From: JABDMH01 sp965223165
GTDB taxonomy: Bacteria > Bacteroidota > Bacteroidia > Chitinophagales > Saprospiraceae
DNA: 13,109 bases
NCBI GenBank assembly: GCA_965223165.1
Contig: CBDCVQ010000004.1
Location: 1 to 13,109, forward strand
Direction of reading: 5' to 3'
Of the stretch, positions 1 through 5,446 are shown one piece after another. The translations under genes were made by a program, and so were the position numbers. Numbering within the stretch: position 1 is the stretch's first letter; each line of letters opens with the position of its first letter. The notes beneath the pieces were generated by a model. The model had not been told where the DNA came from and did not search any database. It saw nothing but the letters and a program-made list of their open reading frames with translations.

Positions 1-543
1 GCTGACCACAACCAAAATTGCTTGTACTGGTCAGAAGATAGAGAGGAGTCCTTGCCCTACATCTTCATATCTCAGTTGCCAGATGGTAGAGCATTATCCA
101 AGAACATCATCGGACTCAATGACAATTATGATATTGTCCTAATCGACGGAACTCCATCTACAGACCCTATAACGAGTAGGATCATCTCAGTAGCGGATTT
201 GCTACTCATACCTATCAAACCTGGGAAAATGGATGTGAGAACTACGAGTGATTTTTTGGAGCGTTACTACGAAGCCGTGGAGAGAAAGGAGGCTGATATT
301 CCAGCATACTTTCTAGTCAATCAGGCAAATCCTGATTGGAATATCACCAAGTATACGAACGAAGTCTTGGACGCCGCAGATATTAAGTGTCTGCAATCCG
401 CCCTTACCTATCGTGCCGTGTATGTGAATGCAAATGCTGAGGGGCAAGGAGTCTTTGAGCATGGGCGTGATAGATGGGGAGTGGCGGAAGTGGTAAATCT
501 GACAAATGAAGTGACGCAGATAATGAAAAAATTGTGAGCCTAA
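1..543 (+). CDS. parA: ParA-family partition ATPase, 3' part (5' end outside window)
   Basis: The reading frame is open from the first base, so the Walker A P-loop and true start lie upstream; 180 residues are visible. Residues 2-5 (D-H-N-Q) fit the ParA/MinD motif that follows the P-loop strand (usually D-x-D-x-Q). Residues 45-52 (IVLIDGTP) form the Walker B-like strand, followed by ADLLLIPIKPG, typical of the family. ParA ATPases position plasmid or chromosome copies by cycling on nucleoid DNA with a centromere-binding partner. The next gene encodes a ribbon-helix-helix protein, the partner type of ParA/ParG-like systems. The first in-frame stop triplet is UGA at 535-537; read as glycine, two residues are added and UAA at 541-543 ends the gene. 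The stop overlaps a direct repeat likely to be operator or centromere. Family call is firm; the partition role is inferred from context. Confidence 0.85.
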
Positions 544-616
544 AGGAGTATAAGAGTAAATCCTCCTATGCAGAAAGGAGCAAAAGAGTAAATGCGGTTT
601 TTTATTCTCTTATGAT
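542..616 (+). promoter_or_regulatory. Direct-repeat operator/centromere-like sites and -10 box before the RHH gene
   Basis: Two 20-bp direct repeats, 542-561 and 574-593, match at 18 of 20 positions (AAAGGAGTATAAGAGTAAAT and AAAGGAGCAAAAGAGTAAAT) and are 32 bp apart, about three helical turns. A related inverted site (ATAAGAGAATAAA on the minus strand) lies at 601-613. A good -10 hexamer TATGAT sits at 611-616, only 7 bp before the ATG at 624, so the transcript may be nearly leaderless. RHH partition proteins typically bind such repeats both to repress their own operon and as a centromere; that role here is inference. Confidence 0.5.
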
Positions 617-623
617 ATAACTA

Positions 624-887
624 ATGGATATGACAAAATCAAAAAACACATTGTCGGACGTGCGTCTCGGTAGGAAAACTGCCCTGAAGAAATCAAAAAT
701 TGATGCCGATGAGGTGGAAAAGATCGTCAAGGAGATACACGAACCCGACGGAAAGATGAAGATGTCCATAATGATCCCTCGGGGATTGCACAAGAGAGCC
801 AAGAGAAAAGCACTGGATACGGACAAGACGCTATCGGACTATGTTAGTGATCTAATAGAACAAGATTTGCAAAGCGAGTCCTCCTAA
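624..887 (+). CDS. Ribbon-helix-helix DNA-binding protein, probable ParA partner
   Basis: This 87-residue basic protein has a C-terminal ribbon-helix-helix fold: strand at 44-51 (KMKMSIMI), helix A about 53-65 (RGLHKRAKRKALD) and helix B about 69-82 (TLSDYVSDLIEQD). RHH proteins dimerise and insert the paired strands in the DNA major groove. The N-terminal ~40 residues are charged and probably flexible, as in ParG/Omega-type partition proteins, where the tail stimulates the ParA ATPase. It follows the ParA gene by 80 bp with direct repeats in the gap and ends in UAA. ATG 624 was chosen because it directly follows the -10 box; ATG 630 is a possible alternative. It could instead be a plain operon repressor, but its place next to parA favours partition. 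Confidence 0.75.
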   Translation: MDMTKSKNTLSDVRLGRKTALKKSKIDADEVEKIVKEIHEPDGKMKMSIMIPRGLHKRAKRKALDTDKTLSDYVSDLIEQDLQSESS

Positions 888-899
888 TCTCAAGACATC

Positions 900-1223
900 A
901 TGCACGAATACGTCTTACTCAACAGCATAGACCCAGCTCGCAACAGAAACAGAGCGTATGCAATCACGCTCATCAATTCGGCAAGCAACCAGGACGTATA
1001 CATCGTGCGGCAGTCGTGGGGTAGGGGAGACCCGTACAAGAACGCCAAAAAGACCTACTTCCAGGACATCGAGCAGGTAGAGAAATACATCGGGTCACTG
1101 CTGACAAGGAGAAAGAGAAACGGGTACTCGGTGGCAATGAGGACCCAGCTATTCCCACCTGTGCCACCACTGGCGGTATTCGACCAAGATAGGTCGGTGC
1201 CCGTTCAGATGAGTTTGTTCTAG
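900..1223 (+). CDS. WGR-domain protein with C-terminal clamp-binding-like motif
   Basis: This 107-residue protein carries a WGR domain at about residues 30-80: the signature Trp-Gly-Arg (VRQSWGRGDPYKNAKKTYF) is followed by a helix and the closing K/R-x-x-G-Y element (RRKRNGYSV). WGR domains bind nucleic acid ends or damaged DNA in PARP1-3 and occur as small stand-alone proteins on plasmids and phages. The last five residues, QMSLF, match the beta sliding clamp-binding pentapeptide (consensus Q-L-S/D-L-F), suggesting recruitment to the replication fork. It starts 12 bp after the RHH stop, so it is probably cotranscribed with the partition genes, and ends in UAG. No catalytic domain is seen. 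The WGR call is firm; clamp binding is inference. Confidence 0.75.
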   Translation: MHEYVLLNSIDPARNRNRAYAITLINSASNQDVYIVRQSWGRGDPYKNAKKTYFQDIEQVEKYIGSLLTRRKRNGYSVAMRTQLFPPVPPLAVFDQDRSVPVQMSLF

Positions 1224-1235
1224 TTTCCCCCCCCG

Positions 1236-1430
1236 TTGGCACAGAATGGGCAATAGTGTGTCACCCTGGTACACTTAGCACTTGTATTACGTTCCGAATT
1301 GTGTACTTTCAGGTCAAGAAATGACACAGTACTCTATGAGTAATGTGTCATCTGAGGATCCATGCCACTTTTGCGTCAATTTGGATCCAATGGCCAGCTG
1401 TATCGATCGCAATTTTTTGACACAGTACTC
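1236..1430. repeat. Inverted and direct repeat sites upstream of the recombinase gene
   Basis: A 29-bp near-perfect inverted repeat spans 1322-1350: left arm TGACACAGTACTC, 3-bp centre TAT, right arm GAGTAATGTGTCA, with one arm mismatch. The exact left arm recurs as a direct copy at 1418-1430, ending two bases before the recombinase ATG. A weaker version, TGGCACA...TGTGTCA, spans 1236-1262. Paired 13-bp arms around a short centre resemble tyrosine-recombinase core sites (lox/dif-like), although those spacers are normally 6-8 bp. They could equally be operators for a repressor. No credible gene is seen in 1224-1432. Confidence 0.6.
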
Positions 1431-1432
1431 GA

Positions 1433-2023
1433 ATGATGACAGACAGCAAATTTCAACTACACACACCAGGGGGAGAGCGTAAGTATATTACGCCAGAGGA
1501 ACGTGATTTGTTCGGTGTGGTGGCTAAATCCCTGGACAGGGAGACCAGGACGTTTTGTATGCTGCTTAGAGATACGGGGGTCAGAATATCCGAGGGGCTG
1601 AGCGTCAGTCCTTCCAGCATCGATCTATCCGCTAAGTGTCTGACTGTGGAGACCCTGAAAAAGAGGACGGGAGGCATCTATAGACAAATCCCATTGTCGG
1701 ATGAGTTCATCGATGACCTAAACTTGGTACATGATCTCAGAGGCAGGCAGAAGAACAAGAAGGCACGCTTGCAGCCTCTATGGAACTGGTCGAGGAGTAC
1801 CGCCAGTCGTCGTGTCGATCGAGTCATGCAAGGGGCAGGGATCAAGGGCGTGTCCGCCTGTGCTAAGGGTCTACGTCATGGGTTCGCTGTGTACTGCATC
1901 ACCAAAGGCATACCACTGCCTACAGTACAAAAGTGGATGGGGCACGCATCGATGGAGACCACCGCTATCTATCTCCAAGTCACAGGCAAAGAGGAAAGAG
2001 ACTTGGCTAGTAGACTTTGGTAG
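1433..2023 (+). CDS. Minimal tyrosine recombinase (catalytic domain only)
   Basis: This 196-residue protein consists essentially of the tyrosine recombinase catalytic domain. Visible active-site elements are Arg51 in RDTGVRISEGL, a beta-hairpin lysine near 76-77, the box II sequence KGLRHGF with Arg148 (the usual first His is Lys145), His171 in WMGHASMETTAIY, and nucleophile Tyr180. The N-terminal core-binding domain of XerC/D or phage integrases is missing, as in a known family of roughly 190-residue plasmid recombinases. Such enzymes cut and join DNA at specific sites through a 3'-phosphotyrosine link. Repeats that could be its targets or operators lie just upstream. There is no in-frame UGA, and it ends in UAG. 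A second copy of its last 20 codons lies at 2337-2399. The family is certain; whether it resolves multimers, integrates the element or shuffles modules is not shown. Confidence 0.9.
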   Translation: MMTDSKFQLHTPGGERKYITPEERDLFGVVAKSLDRETRTFCMLLRDTGVRISEGLSVSPSSIDLSAKCLTVETLKKRTGGIYRQIPLSDEFIDDLNLVHDLRGRQKNKKARLQPLWNWSRSTASRRVDRVMQGAGIKGVSACAKGLRHGFAVYCITKGIPLPTVQKWMGHASMETTAIYLQVTGKEERDLASRLW

Positions 2024-2063
2024 ATCGCCATCGAGGGTTTTTTATTTCCATTTCATACTAGCT

Positions 2064-2327
2064 ATGAGGTACAAATTCAAAGCAGAGAGCCGACAAGATA
2101 TATGGGCGTTCTTTGCCTTGCTACCTAGTGACACATATTGCACCATCGTCGTGTGATCTGACCCTAATTGATCTATCTTTCCTGTCGTGACCTTCGATAT
2201 GCACTTCAACTCGTTAGGGATAGACGAGATCAGAAAATTGATGGGGCAGGTCACAGATGGTCATGTGATGAGGCAGACTGTCGCCCTAGAGAGCGAGTAC
2301 ACGGGCAAGAGAGACTTTAGCCTGTAG
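2064..2327 (+). CDS. Hypothetical protein, 87 residues, two in-frame UGA
   Basis: This ORF is complete only if UGA is sense. It starts MRYKFKAESRQDIWAFFALL, passes UGA at 2154-2156 and 2169-2171, and ends in UAG at 2325-2327. With glycine at both places the middle reads CTIVVGSDPNGSIFPVVTFD, a plausible strand-turn-strand, so the product looks like a small folded alpha/beta protein. I do not recognise the family. The gene lies between the recombinase gene and the duplicated recombinase 3' end, and its frame leads directly into that fragment after the UAG. This placement suggests it arrived with, or between, two recombinase copies. It has no clear Shine-Dalgarno; the ATG follows a T-rich stretch at 2038-2055. 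Confidence 0.6.
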
Positions 2328-2336
2328 GGTCGTTCT

Positions 2337-2399
2337 ACCGCTATCTATCTCCAGGTCACAGGCAAAGAAGAAAGAGACCTAGCTAGAAGGTTGTGGTAA
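2337..2399 (+). pseudogene. Duplicated 3' end of a tyrosine recombinase gene
   Basis: These 63 bp encode TAIYLQVTGKEERDLARRLW and a stop, the same as the last 20 residues of the recombinase at 1961-2023 except one Ser-to-Arg change. By hand alignment 54 of 63 bases match with no gaps, and most differences are silent. The catalytic Tyr is included but Arg, Lys and His are absent, so this cannot be an enzyme. The silent divergence points to the tail of a once-functional second recombinase rather than a fresh local duplication. A terminator follows directly. Confidence 0.75.
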
Positions 2400-2751
2400 C
2401 CTCGATCCGATCGAGGTTTTTTCAATCTGGTATAATCGTCCAAGATTTATCCTCATTTATCGCTTCCTGAAAAGTAGTAATACACTCATTGATTGCATCT
2501 GTAATCTCTCCAGGTCGATCGCTACACAAAGCAATCTTGATCTCACTCCAATTCCTCAGATATGGCGTTTCTCGGTAGGCGATGTGATAAAAAATAGAGT
2601 CCCTTTCTTCACTGTTGGGATCTTTCTTGCCCAAAGGAGGTCTTGATTGAAACCAACTGCTATGCCGATCCTCAATGGATCGTAGGCATTGGATGAAAGC
2701 GTCACGTTTTGCTTCAAAAGTTTCTGATGGATCGAATAGATATTTAGCCAT
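2383..2751 (-). CDS. Hypothetical protein, 122 residues
   Basis: I do not recognise this soluble, mostly helical protein, which starts MAKYLFDPSETFEAKRDAF. It is rich in charged residues with several Trp/Tyr (SSWFQSR, YHIAYRE, YLRNWSEIK) and has no membrane segment or obvious catalytic motif. The first stop triplet is UGA at 2422-2424; read as glycine, the frame goes on for 12 more residues to UAG at 2383-2385, running antisense through the plus-strand terminator and the recombinase remnant. If this UGA is a real end, the protein has 109 residues. An intrinsic-terminator-like hairpin lies 17 bp before the ATG, so expression may be attenuated. It faces away from the SprT-like gene and shares the 2752-2913 intergenic region with it. 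Confidence 0.65.
2400..2422 (+). terminator. Rho-independent terminator after the recombinase remnant
   Basis: CCTCGA at 2400-2405 pairs with TCGAGG at 2411-2416 around a 5-base loop, followed by six T (2417-2422). It begins one base after the UAA of the remnant. A decayed version (ATCGAGGG plus T6) follows the intact recombinase gene at 2029-2042 but has no matching left arm. Confidence 0.7.
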
Positions 2752-2767
2752 AAATTTTTATTTCGAC

Positions 2768-2795
2768 AAAAAACCCCTGGCAAGCATGTCAGGGG
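2768..2795 (-). terminator. Intrinsic terminator/attenuator in the leader of the minus-strand gene
   Basis: On the minus strand CCCCTGAC pairs with GCCAGGGG (8 bp, one G-U) around a 6-base loop, and six T follow (2773-2768). No minus-strand gene ends here; the next minus gene starts 17 bp downstream at 2751. It would therefore stop transcription before that gene unless overridden, as in attenuation or riboswitch leaders. Confidence 0.6.
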
Positions 2796-2844
2796 TGTGT
2801 GGAAATGAGTGTCTAAAAAAGTGCTTCCAGTAGTCCGCTTACAA

Positions 2845-2904
2845 GATACAAAGTATGCTTGACATTGTGACAATTCCATGTATTTTGTATCGTACGATAC
2901 AAAA
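2845..2904. promoter_or_regulatory. Promoter and perfect 22-bp palindromic operator upstream of the SprT-like gene
   Basis: A perfect 22-bp palindrome occupies 2883-2904 (each arm TTTTGTATCGT). An extra half-site GATACAAA lies at 2845-2852. A consensus -35 TTGACA at 2859-2864 and a weaker -10 TATTTT at 2881-2886 (16-bp spacer) would place the transcription start inside the palindrome, so a dimeric repressor bound there would block the SprT-like gene. Part of the -10 overlaps the operator. Confidence 0.6.
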
Positions 2905-2913
2905 ACAAAGATT

Positions 2914-3639
2914 ATGGAAAAACCGACCACCCGTCAGTACGGGCAATACCAAAAGCTCTACGATTATTACAATCACCAGCTATTCGGTTCTGAGCTTCCC
3001 GAATGTCTGTTGATCTTGTCTCGCAAGACCGCTCGCATGTGTGGTCATTTCTCTCACGAGAGGTGGCAGGATACGGACGGGAAGAAAACACACGAGATTA
3101 GCCTAAACCCTGTCTATCTGGCTACAGCCACAGACCAAGACATCTGTCAGACCATAGTCCACGAGATGGTGCACCTCTGGCAGTTCGAGTATGGCAAGCC
3201 ATCACGCCCTGGCTATCACAACACCCAGTGGGCGAACAAGATGGAGAGCGTCGGACTGATGCCGAGCCACACGGGCAAGCCAGGCGGAAAAAAGACAGGA
3301 CAACAGATGGCTGACTACGCCATCGATGGGGGAGTGTTTATGCAGGCGTTTGAGACGATGCCAAAGGACGTATTGCTCCCGTTCAAGTCCTCGGAAGTTG
3401 TAGGGGGTAAGCTGGTGATCGGTGGGGTAGTGGTTGGTGGTAGTTCGGATGACAAGCCAGAACCCGAAGCACCGAAGCCCAAGAACAAGGTCAAGTACAG
3501 TTGCCCTAGATGCGGCACGAATGCCTGGGGCAAGCCCGACCTCGCTTTGCTATGCTATACTTGCGTGTCCGAGGCAATCGGCGATCGCAAGACAGCATCG
3601 AGACAAACGCTAGATGACTGCATGATGGTTGCGGTCTAG
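2914..3639 (+). CDS. SprT-like zinc metalloprotease with C-terminal zinc ribbon
   Basis: This 241-residue protein has a SprT-like domain. After an N-terminal helical region (YQKLYDYYNHQLFGSELPEC, the usual SprT opening) comes the zinc-protease helix IVHEMVHLWQ, with His83, Glu84 and His87; His102 in GYHNTQW is a likely third ligand. A glycine/valine-rich linker (160-177) and an acidic Pro-rich stretch lead to a zinc ribbon with Cys197/Cys200 and Cys214/Cys217. SprT/SPRTN proteins cleave proteins crosslinked to DNA, and stand-alone versions are common on plasmids and phages. ATG 2914 was chosen because the upstream in-frame ATG 2878 lies within the promoter/operator. It ends in UAG and a terminator. 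There is no in-frame UGA despite many glycines. The substrate is unknown; a role in clearing protein-DNA adducts is inferred. Confidence 0.85.
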   Translation: MEKPTTRQYGQYQKLYDYYNHQLFGSELPECLLILSRKTARMCGHFSHERWQDTDGKKTHEISLNPVYLATATDQDICQTIVHEMVHLWQFEYGKPSRPGYHNTQWANKMESVGLMPSHTGKPGGKKTGQQMADYAIDGGVFMQAFETMPKDVLLPFKSSEVVGGKLVIGGVVVGGSSDDKPEPEAPKPKNKVKYSCPRCGTNAWGKPDLALLCYTCVSEAIGDRKTASRQTLDDCMMVAV

Positions 3640-3651
3640 GATCACTTACGA

Positions 3652-3687
3652 TGTCCTGCCTGGTTTCTCCAGGGCAGGGCATTTTTT
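3652..3687 (+). terminator. Rho-independent terminator after the SprT-like gene
   Basis: A 12-bp stem with one bulge and one G-U pair (TGTCCTGCCTGG with CCAGGGCAGGGCA, 5-base loop) is followed by T6 at 3682-3687, 12 bp after the UAG. Confidence 0.8.
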
Positions 3688-3691
3688 ACGC

Positions 3692-3719
3692 TTGAAACTA
3701 TTGTATCTTTGTGTATGTT
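3692..3719 (+). promoter_or_regulatory. Promoter of the VapBC-like pair
   Basis: -35 TTGAAA at 3692-3697, 16-bp spacer and -10 TATGTT at 3714-3719, about 40 bp before the antitoxin ATG. It lies right after the preceding terminator, so the pair is its own transcription unit. TATCTTTG at 3704-3711 also matches the TAnnTTTG box of Bacteroidota promoters, a weaker alternative. Confidence 0.45.
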
Positions 3720-3758
3720 ATTCTATATCACCACTTTACAAGCATAAAAGACAGTGCA

Positions 3759-3953
3759 ATGACTATAGTGATTGATCGCTCGATGTCTTCCAAGGAGATC
3801 AGAAAAAAAATATCTCAGCTAGACTCGAAAGCGAAACTGAAGGATGAAAAGAAATTTGAAGAACAACGCAGAAAGTGTAGACAGGCTTTTGGTAAAGCCT
3901 TTCTTGATGTAGATGACCCTGTAGCCCTTCAAAGAGAGTGGCGTGATGACTAA
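3759..3953 (+). CDS. Antitoxin-like protein of a VapBC-type pair
   Basis: This 64-residue, highly charged protein has the layout of small antitoxins paired with PIN toxins: an N-terminal part that may form a DNA-binding dimer (MTIVIDRSMSSKEIRKKI), a lysine-rich helix, and a C-terminal segment ending DPVALQREWRDD, like the D-P-L-x-I-Q-x-x-x-R-D-E tail of antitoxins that plug PIN active sites. ATG 3759 is preferred over ATG 3711, which lies in the promoter. The UAA overlaps the start region of the next gene (ATG 3946), the usual translational coupling in toxin-antitoxin operons. Assignment rests on tail, size and neighbour; the family is not certain. Confidence 0.7.
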   Translation: MTIVIDRSMSSKEIRKKISQLDSKAKLKDEKKFEEQRRKCRQAFGKAFLDVDDPVALQREWRDD

Positions 3954-4327
3954 GAGGCGGAGCTTTCTAGTCGACTCTAACATCATCATCTACTATCTCA
4001 AAGGTGATAAGCAGTTAGTAGATTTTTTTTGAGAGTTATGATTTGCATACTTCCTTCGTGACGGAAATAGAGGTCTTGGGTCACGGGAAAAACACGCCAG
4101 AGCAAGACGCATACATTACCACAATGTTTGAGGTATTTAGAATTTATGGGATGACCGCAGACATTAAAAAGAAAGCAATCTTTTTGAGAAAGACCTATAA
4201 TCTCAAACTTGCCGATAGCATCATTGGGGCGACAGCATGGTATCTGAACCTGCCGTTGATTTCAGCAGATCAAGTATTTCAGAAAGTGGATGAGATCAAC
4301 TTTGTGTCGTTCCAGGTTTGAGGCTAG
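3946..4327 (+). pseudogene. PIN-domain toxin (VapC-like), frameshifted at a T8 tract
   Basis: Joining two frames gives a full 126-residue PIN ribonuclease: Asp10 in FLVDSNIIIYYLKGD, Glu42 in TEIEVLGHG, Asp90 in KLADSIIGATAWYLNLPL and Asp108 in ISADQVF, the acidic residues that hold the catalytic metal. VapC toxins cut tRNA or rRNA when freed from antitoxin. The frames are split at eight T (4023-4030): one T fewer restores DFFESYDLHTSF. As given, the ATG frame runs out of the PIN fold and ends at UAG 4138-4140 when UGA is sense. The 3' end has UGA at 4319-4321, one Gly codon, then UAG. Explanations are a homopolymer sequencing error, a real inactivating indel, or slippage on T8. Marked pseudogene because the frame is broken as given; every key residue survives. 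Confidence 0.75.
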
Positions 4328-4376
4328 CTCGTTCCCCAATTTTATCACGCATTTTCTTTCTGCAAGATAAGTGCAC

Positions 4377-4453
4377 TTTATACGCCCTGAGAGTGGCGTG
4401 TACGGTGTCAGCCCTTGACTAGGGGCTGTATACGCCACTGTAGGGGGCAATTA
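4377..4453. repeat. R1: 77-bp inverted-repeat element
   Basis: It starts TTTATACG then CCTGAGAGTGGCGT. Outer arms AGTGGCGTGTAC (4392-4403) and GTATACGCCACT (4428-4439) pair over 12 positions with one G-U, and an inner stem CAGCCC/GGGCTG fills the loop. It aligns ungapped with R2 at 6602-6678, and R3 at 5378-5446 is a shorter relative. It lies 49 bp after the PIN gene and 79 bp before the next plus-strand gene. A separate inverted repeat (ATTAGT-AAG-ACTAAT, 4450-4464) touches its right end. There is no T tract, so it is not a simple terminator. Confidence 0.75.
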
Positions 4454-4532
4454 GTAAGACTAATACGTGTCTCTGATGCTTGTATATTATATAGAGGGGA
4501 GGAAAACTTTTTACAAACTCCAAAGTCAGAGA

Positions 4533-4943
4533 ATGGACATACAAAAAGCACTGATCGACAAGGAGTATGATCGACGAAAACAAAAAACCTTGGACTTGCT
4601 GGCTACCTTGCCCTTGTCCAAATCCTGAAAGCCATATCTGAGGATGAGGAACGGGCACAAATTATATCTCAATCGCTTTGTCAAAAAGTATGGCATTGAT
4701 TGATCCCGTCCGACCTATAGGAGTGGGGGAGTGGTCAAGACCTACAGCAAAAAAGATGTTATCAGGAGGATGCAGGCGTTTTGCGAAATCAAATGATTTC
4801 TGAGGGAAAACCCTGTGACCCCACACCCACGCAACAAGCAAAGACTGATGATCCAGGATGAGACCATGACAGTGATCGTGGTGCTGGTCGGAAAAAGAAA
4901 GCGCTCCAAACGCAAGGAGCTACTAAGCATCTATCCGAGATAA
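4533..4943 (+). CDS. Basic hypothetical protein, 136 residues, three in-frame UGA
   Basis: The frame runs from ATG 4533 to UAA 4941-4943 with UGA at 4626, 4701 and 4794; under the standard code only a 31-residue stub remains. Read as glycine these give LSKSGKPYLRM, KYGIDGSRPTYRSGG and CEIKGFLREN, all natural-looking loops. The protein is strongly basic (many Lys/Arg, ending KRKRSKRKELLSIYPR), has a hydrophobic strand TVIVVLVG near the C-terminus and no membrane helix or signal peptide. It probably binds nucleic acid, but I do not recognise a family. It stands alone between R1 and the converging gene at 5081-5296. A purine-rich GAGGGGAGGA lies 30 bp before the ATG, too far for a normal ribosome-binding site. 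Confidence 0.7.
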
Positions 4944-5002
4944 AAAAATGACGCACCTGTGTGGTATTTTTCAACCACAGTTATAGCGGTACGTCCTATC
5001 AG

Positions 5003-5020
5003 GCTACTACAAGTAGTAGC
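5003..5020. repeat. Inverted repeat between convergent genes
   Basis: GCTACTAC and GTAGTAGC are perfect 8-bp arms separated by AA. It lies between the converging genes ending at 4943 and 5081 in 137 bp without other coding signal. A weaker hairpin (TGTGGT/ACCACA) lies at 4960-4979. No T run follows on either strand, so a protein-binding site or structural element is as likely as a terminator. Confidence 0.45.
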
Positions 5021-5054
5021 ATCTTGAGTATACAGACGAGACGATTTTTTGCAA

Positions 5055-5082
5055 GAGAAAAGTGATAGTTTCTACTATCACT
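5055..5082 (-). terminator. Terminator overlapping the stop of the small minus gene
   Basis: On the minus strand AGTGATAGT pairs with ACTATCACT (9 bp, 4-base loop; 5082-5074 with 5069-5061), followed by a T-rich run TTTTCTCTT. The stop codon UAG (5083-5081) overlaps the first arm. Confidence 0.6.
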
Positions 5083-5296
5083 ACTTTCTGCCCTTCCCAC
5101 TTTCTATGAGATCGTCTAGTGAGTCCAGACCCTCATTTTCTAGGTATGTCTTGAGGTGCATATCGCCCCTCACCTTCAAGTCGAGGTCATACATTTCTTC
5201 AATAGTTTTGATATGGGTATCGCCCCTCTTTCTTCTTAGCGGTCCCGTCTTGTTTCTCGATCTGTTACCCCGCATACCTGGTGCATCTTTAGCCAT
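5081..5296 (-). CDS. Small basic hypothetical protein, 71 residues
   Basis: The N-terminal ~25 residues are rich in Arg/Lys/Gly (MRGNRSRNKTGPLRRKRG), and the rest forms a compact acidic/basic region containing two related motifs, GDTHIKT and GDMHLKT, spaced by IEEMYDLDLKVR. The C-terminus reads YLENEGLDSLDDLIESGKGRK. The internal motif repeat suggests a small duplicated fold; I do not recognise the family. It ends in UAG within a terminator hairpin. A perfect -10 TATAAT lies on the minus strand at 5318-5313, 16 bp before the ATG, giving a leader of roughly 10 bases. It lies between R1 and R3 and converges on the 4533-4943 gene. Confidence 0.65.
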   Translation of the reverse strand: MAKDAPGMRGNRSRNKTGPLRRKRGDTHIKTIEEMYDLDLKVRGDMHLKTYLENEGLDSLDDLIESGKGRK

Positions 5297-5312
5297 AATT
5301 TTTCAGTTTTAG

Positions 5313-5318
5313 ATTATA
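5313..5318 (-). promoter_or_regulatory. -10 box of the 71-residue gene
   Basis: The minus strand reads TATAAT at 5318-5313, a perfect -10 hexamer in an A/T-rich stretch 16 bp from the ATG at 5296. No convincing -35 is seen at 16-18 bp. Confidence 0.4.
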
Positions 5319-5377
5319 CATATTATCCCAATAAACGATATGATAGTCAAATGGTTCCAGATCACGGAAAAACACTG

Positions 5378-5446
5378 TTTATTCGCTCCCTGAGTAGCGT
5401 ATACGATCGTGTCCTTGCCCCCTTTGCGTACACGCAACGGGCTACT
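5378..5446. repeat. R3: diverged copy of the inverted-repeat element
   Basis: It shares the leader TTTATTCG and CCCTGAG with R1/R2. Its arms are GCGTATACG (5397-5405) and CGTACACGC (5426-5434), pairing with one mismatch across a 20-base pyrimidine-rich spacer. It has the same orientation as R1 and R2. Its right end overlaps the UAG of the MNT-HEPN gene (5442-5444). Confidence 0.55.

Noticed and set aside
1282..1482. 66-residue ORF before the recombinase
   Set aside because: It runs through the inverted repeats, has only a TTG start and overlaps the recombinase start; the residues follow the repeats rather than a fold.
2878..2913. Upstream ATG of the SprT-like gene
   Set aside because: Its codons lie in the -10/palindrome region, so the predicted transcript would not contain it.
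4018..4033. TTT-TTT-TGA in the VapC-like gene as a prfB-style programmed +1 frameshift
   Set aside because: The release-factor-2 mechanism needs UGA to be a slow stop; here UGA appears to be sense, so an indel, sequencing error or T8 slippage is more likely.
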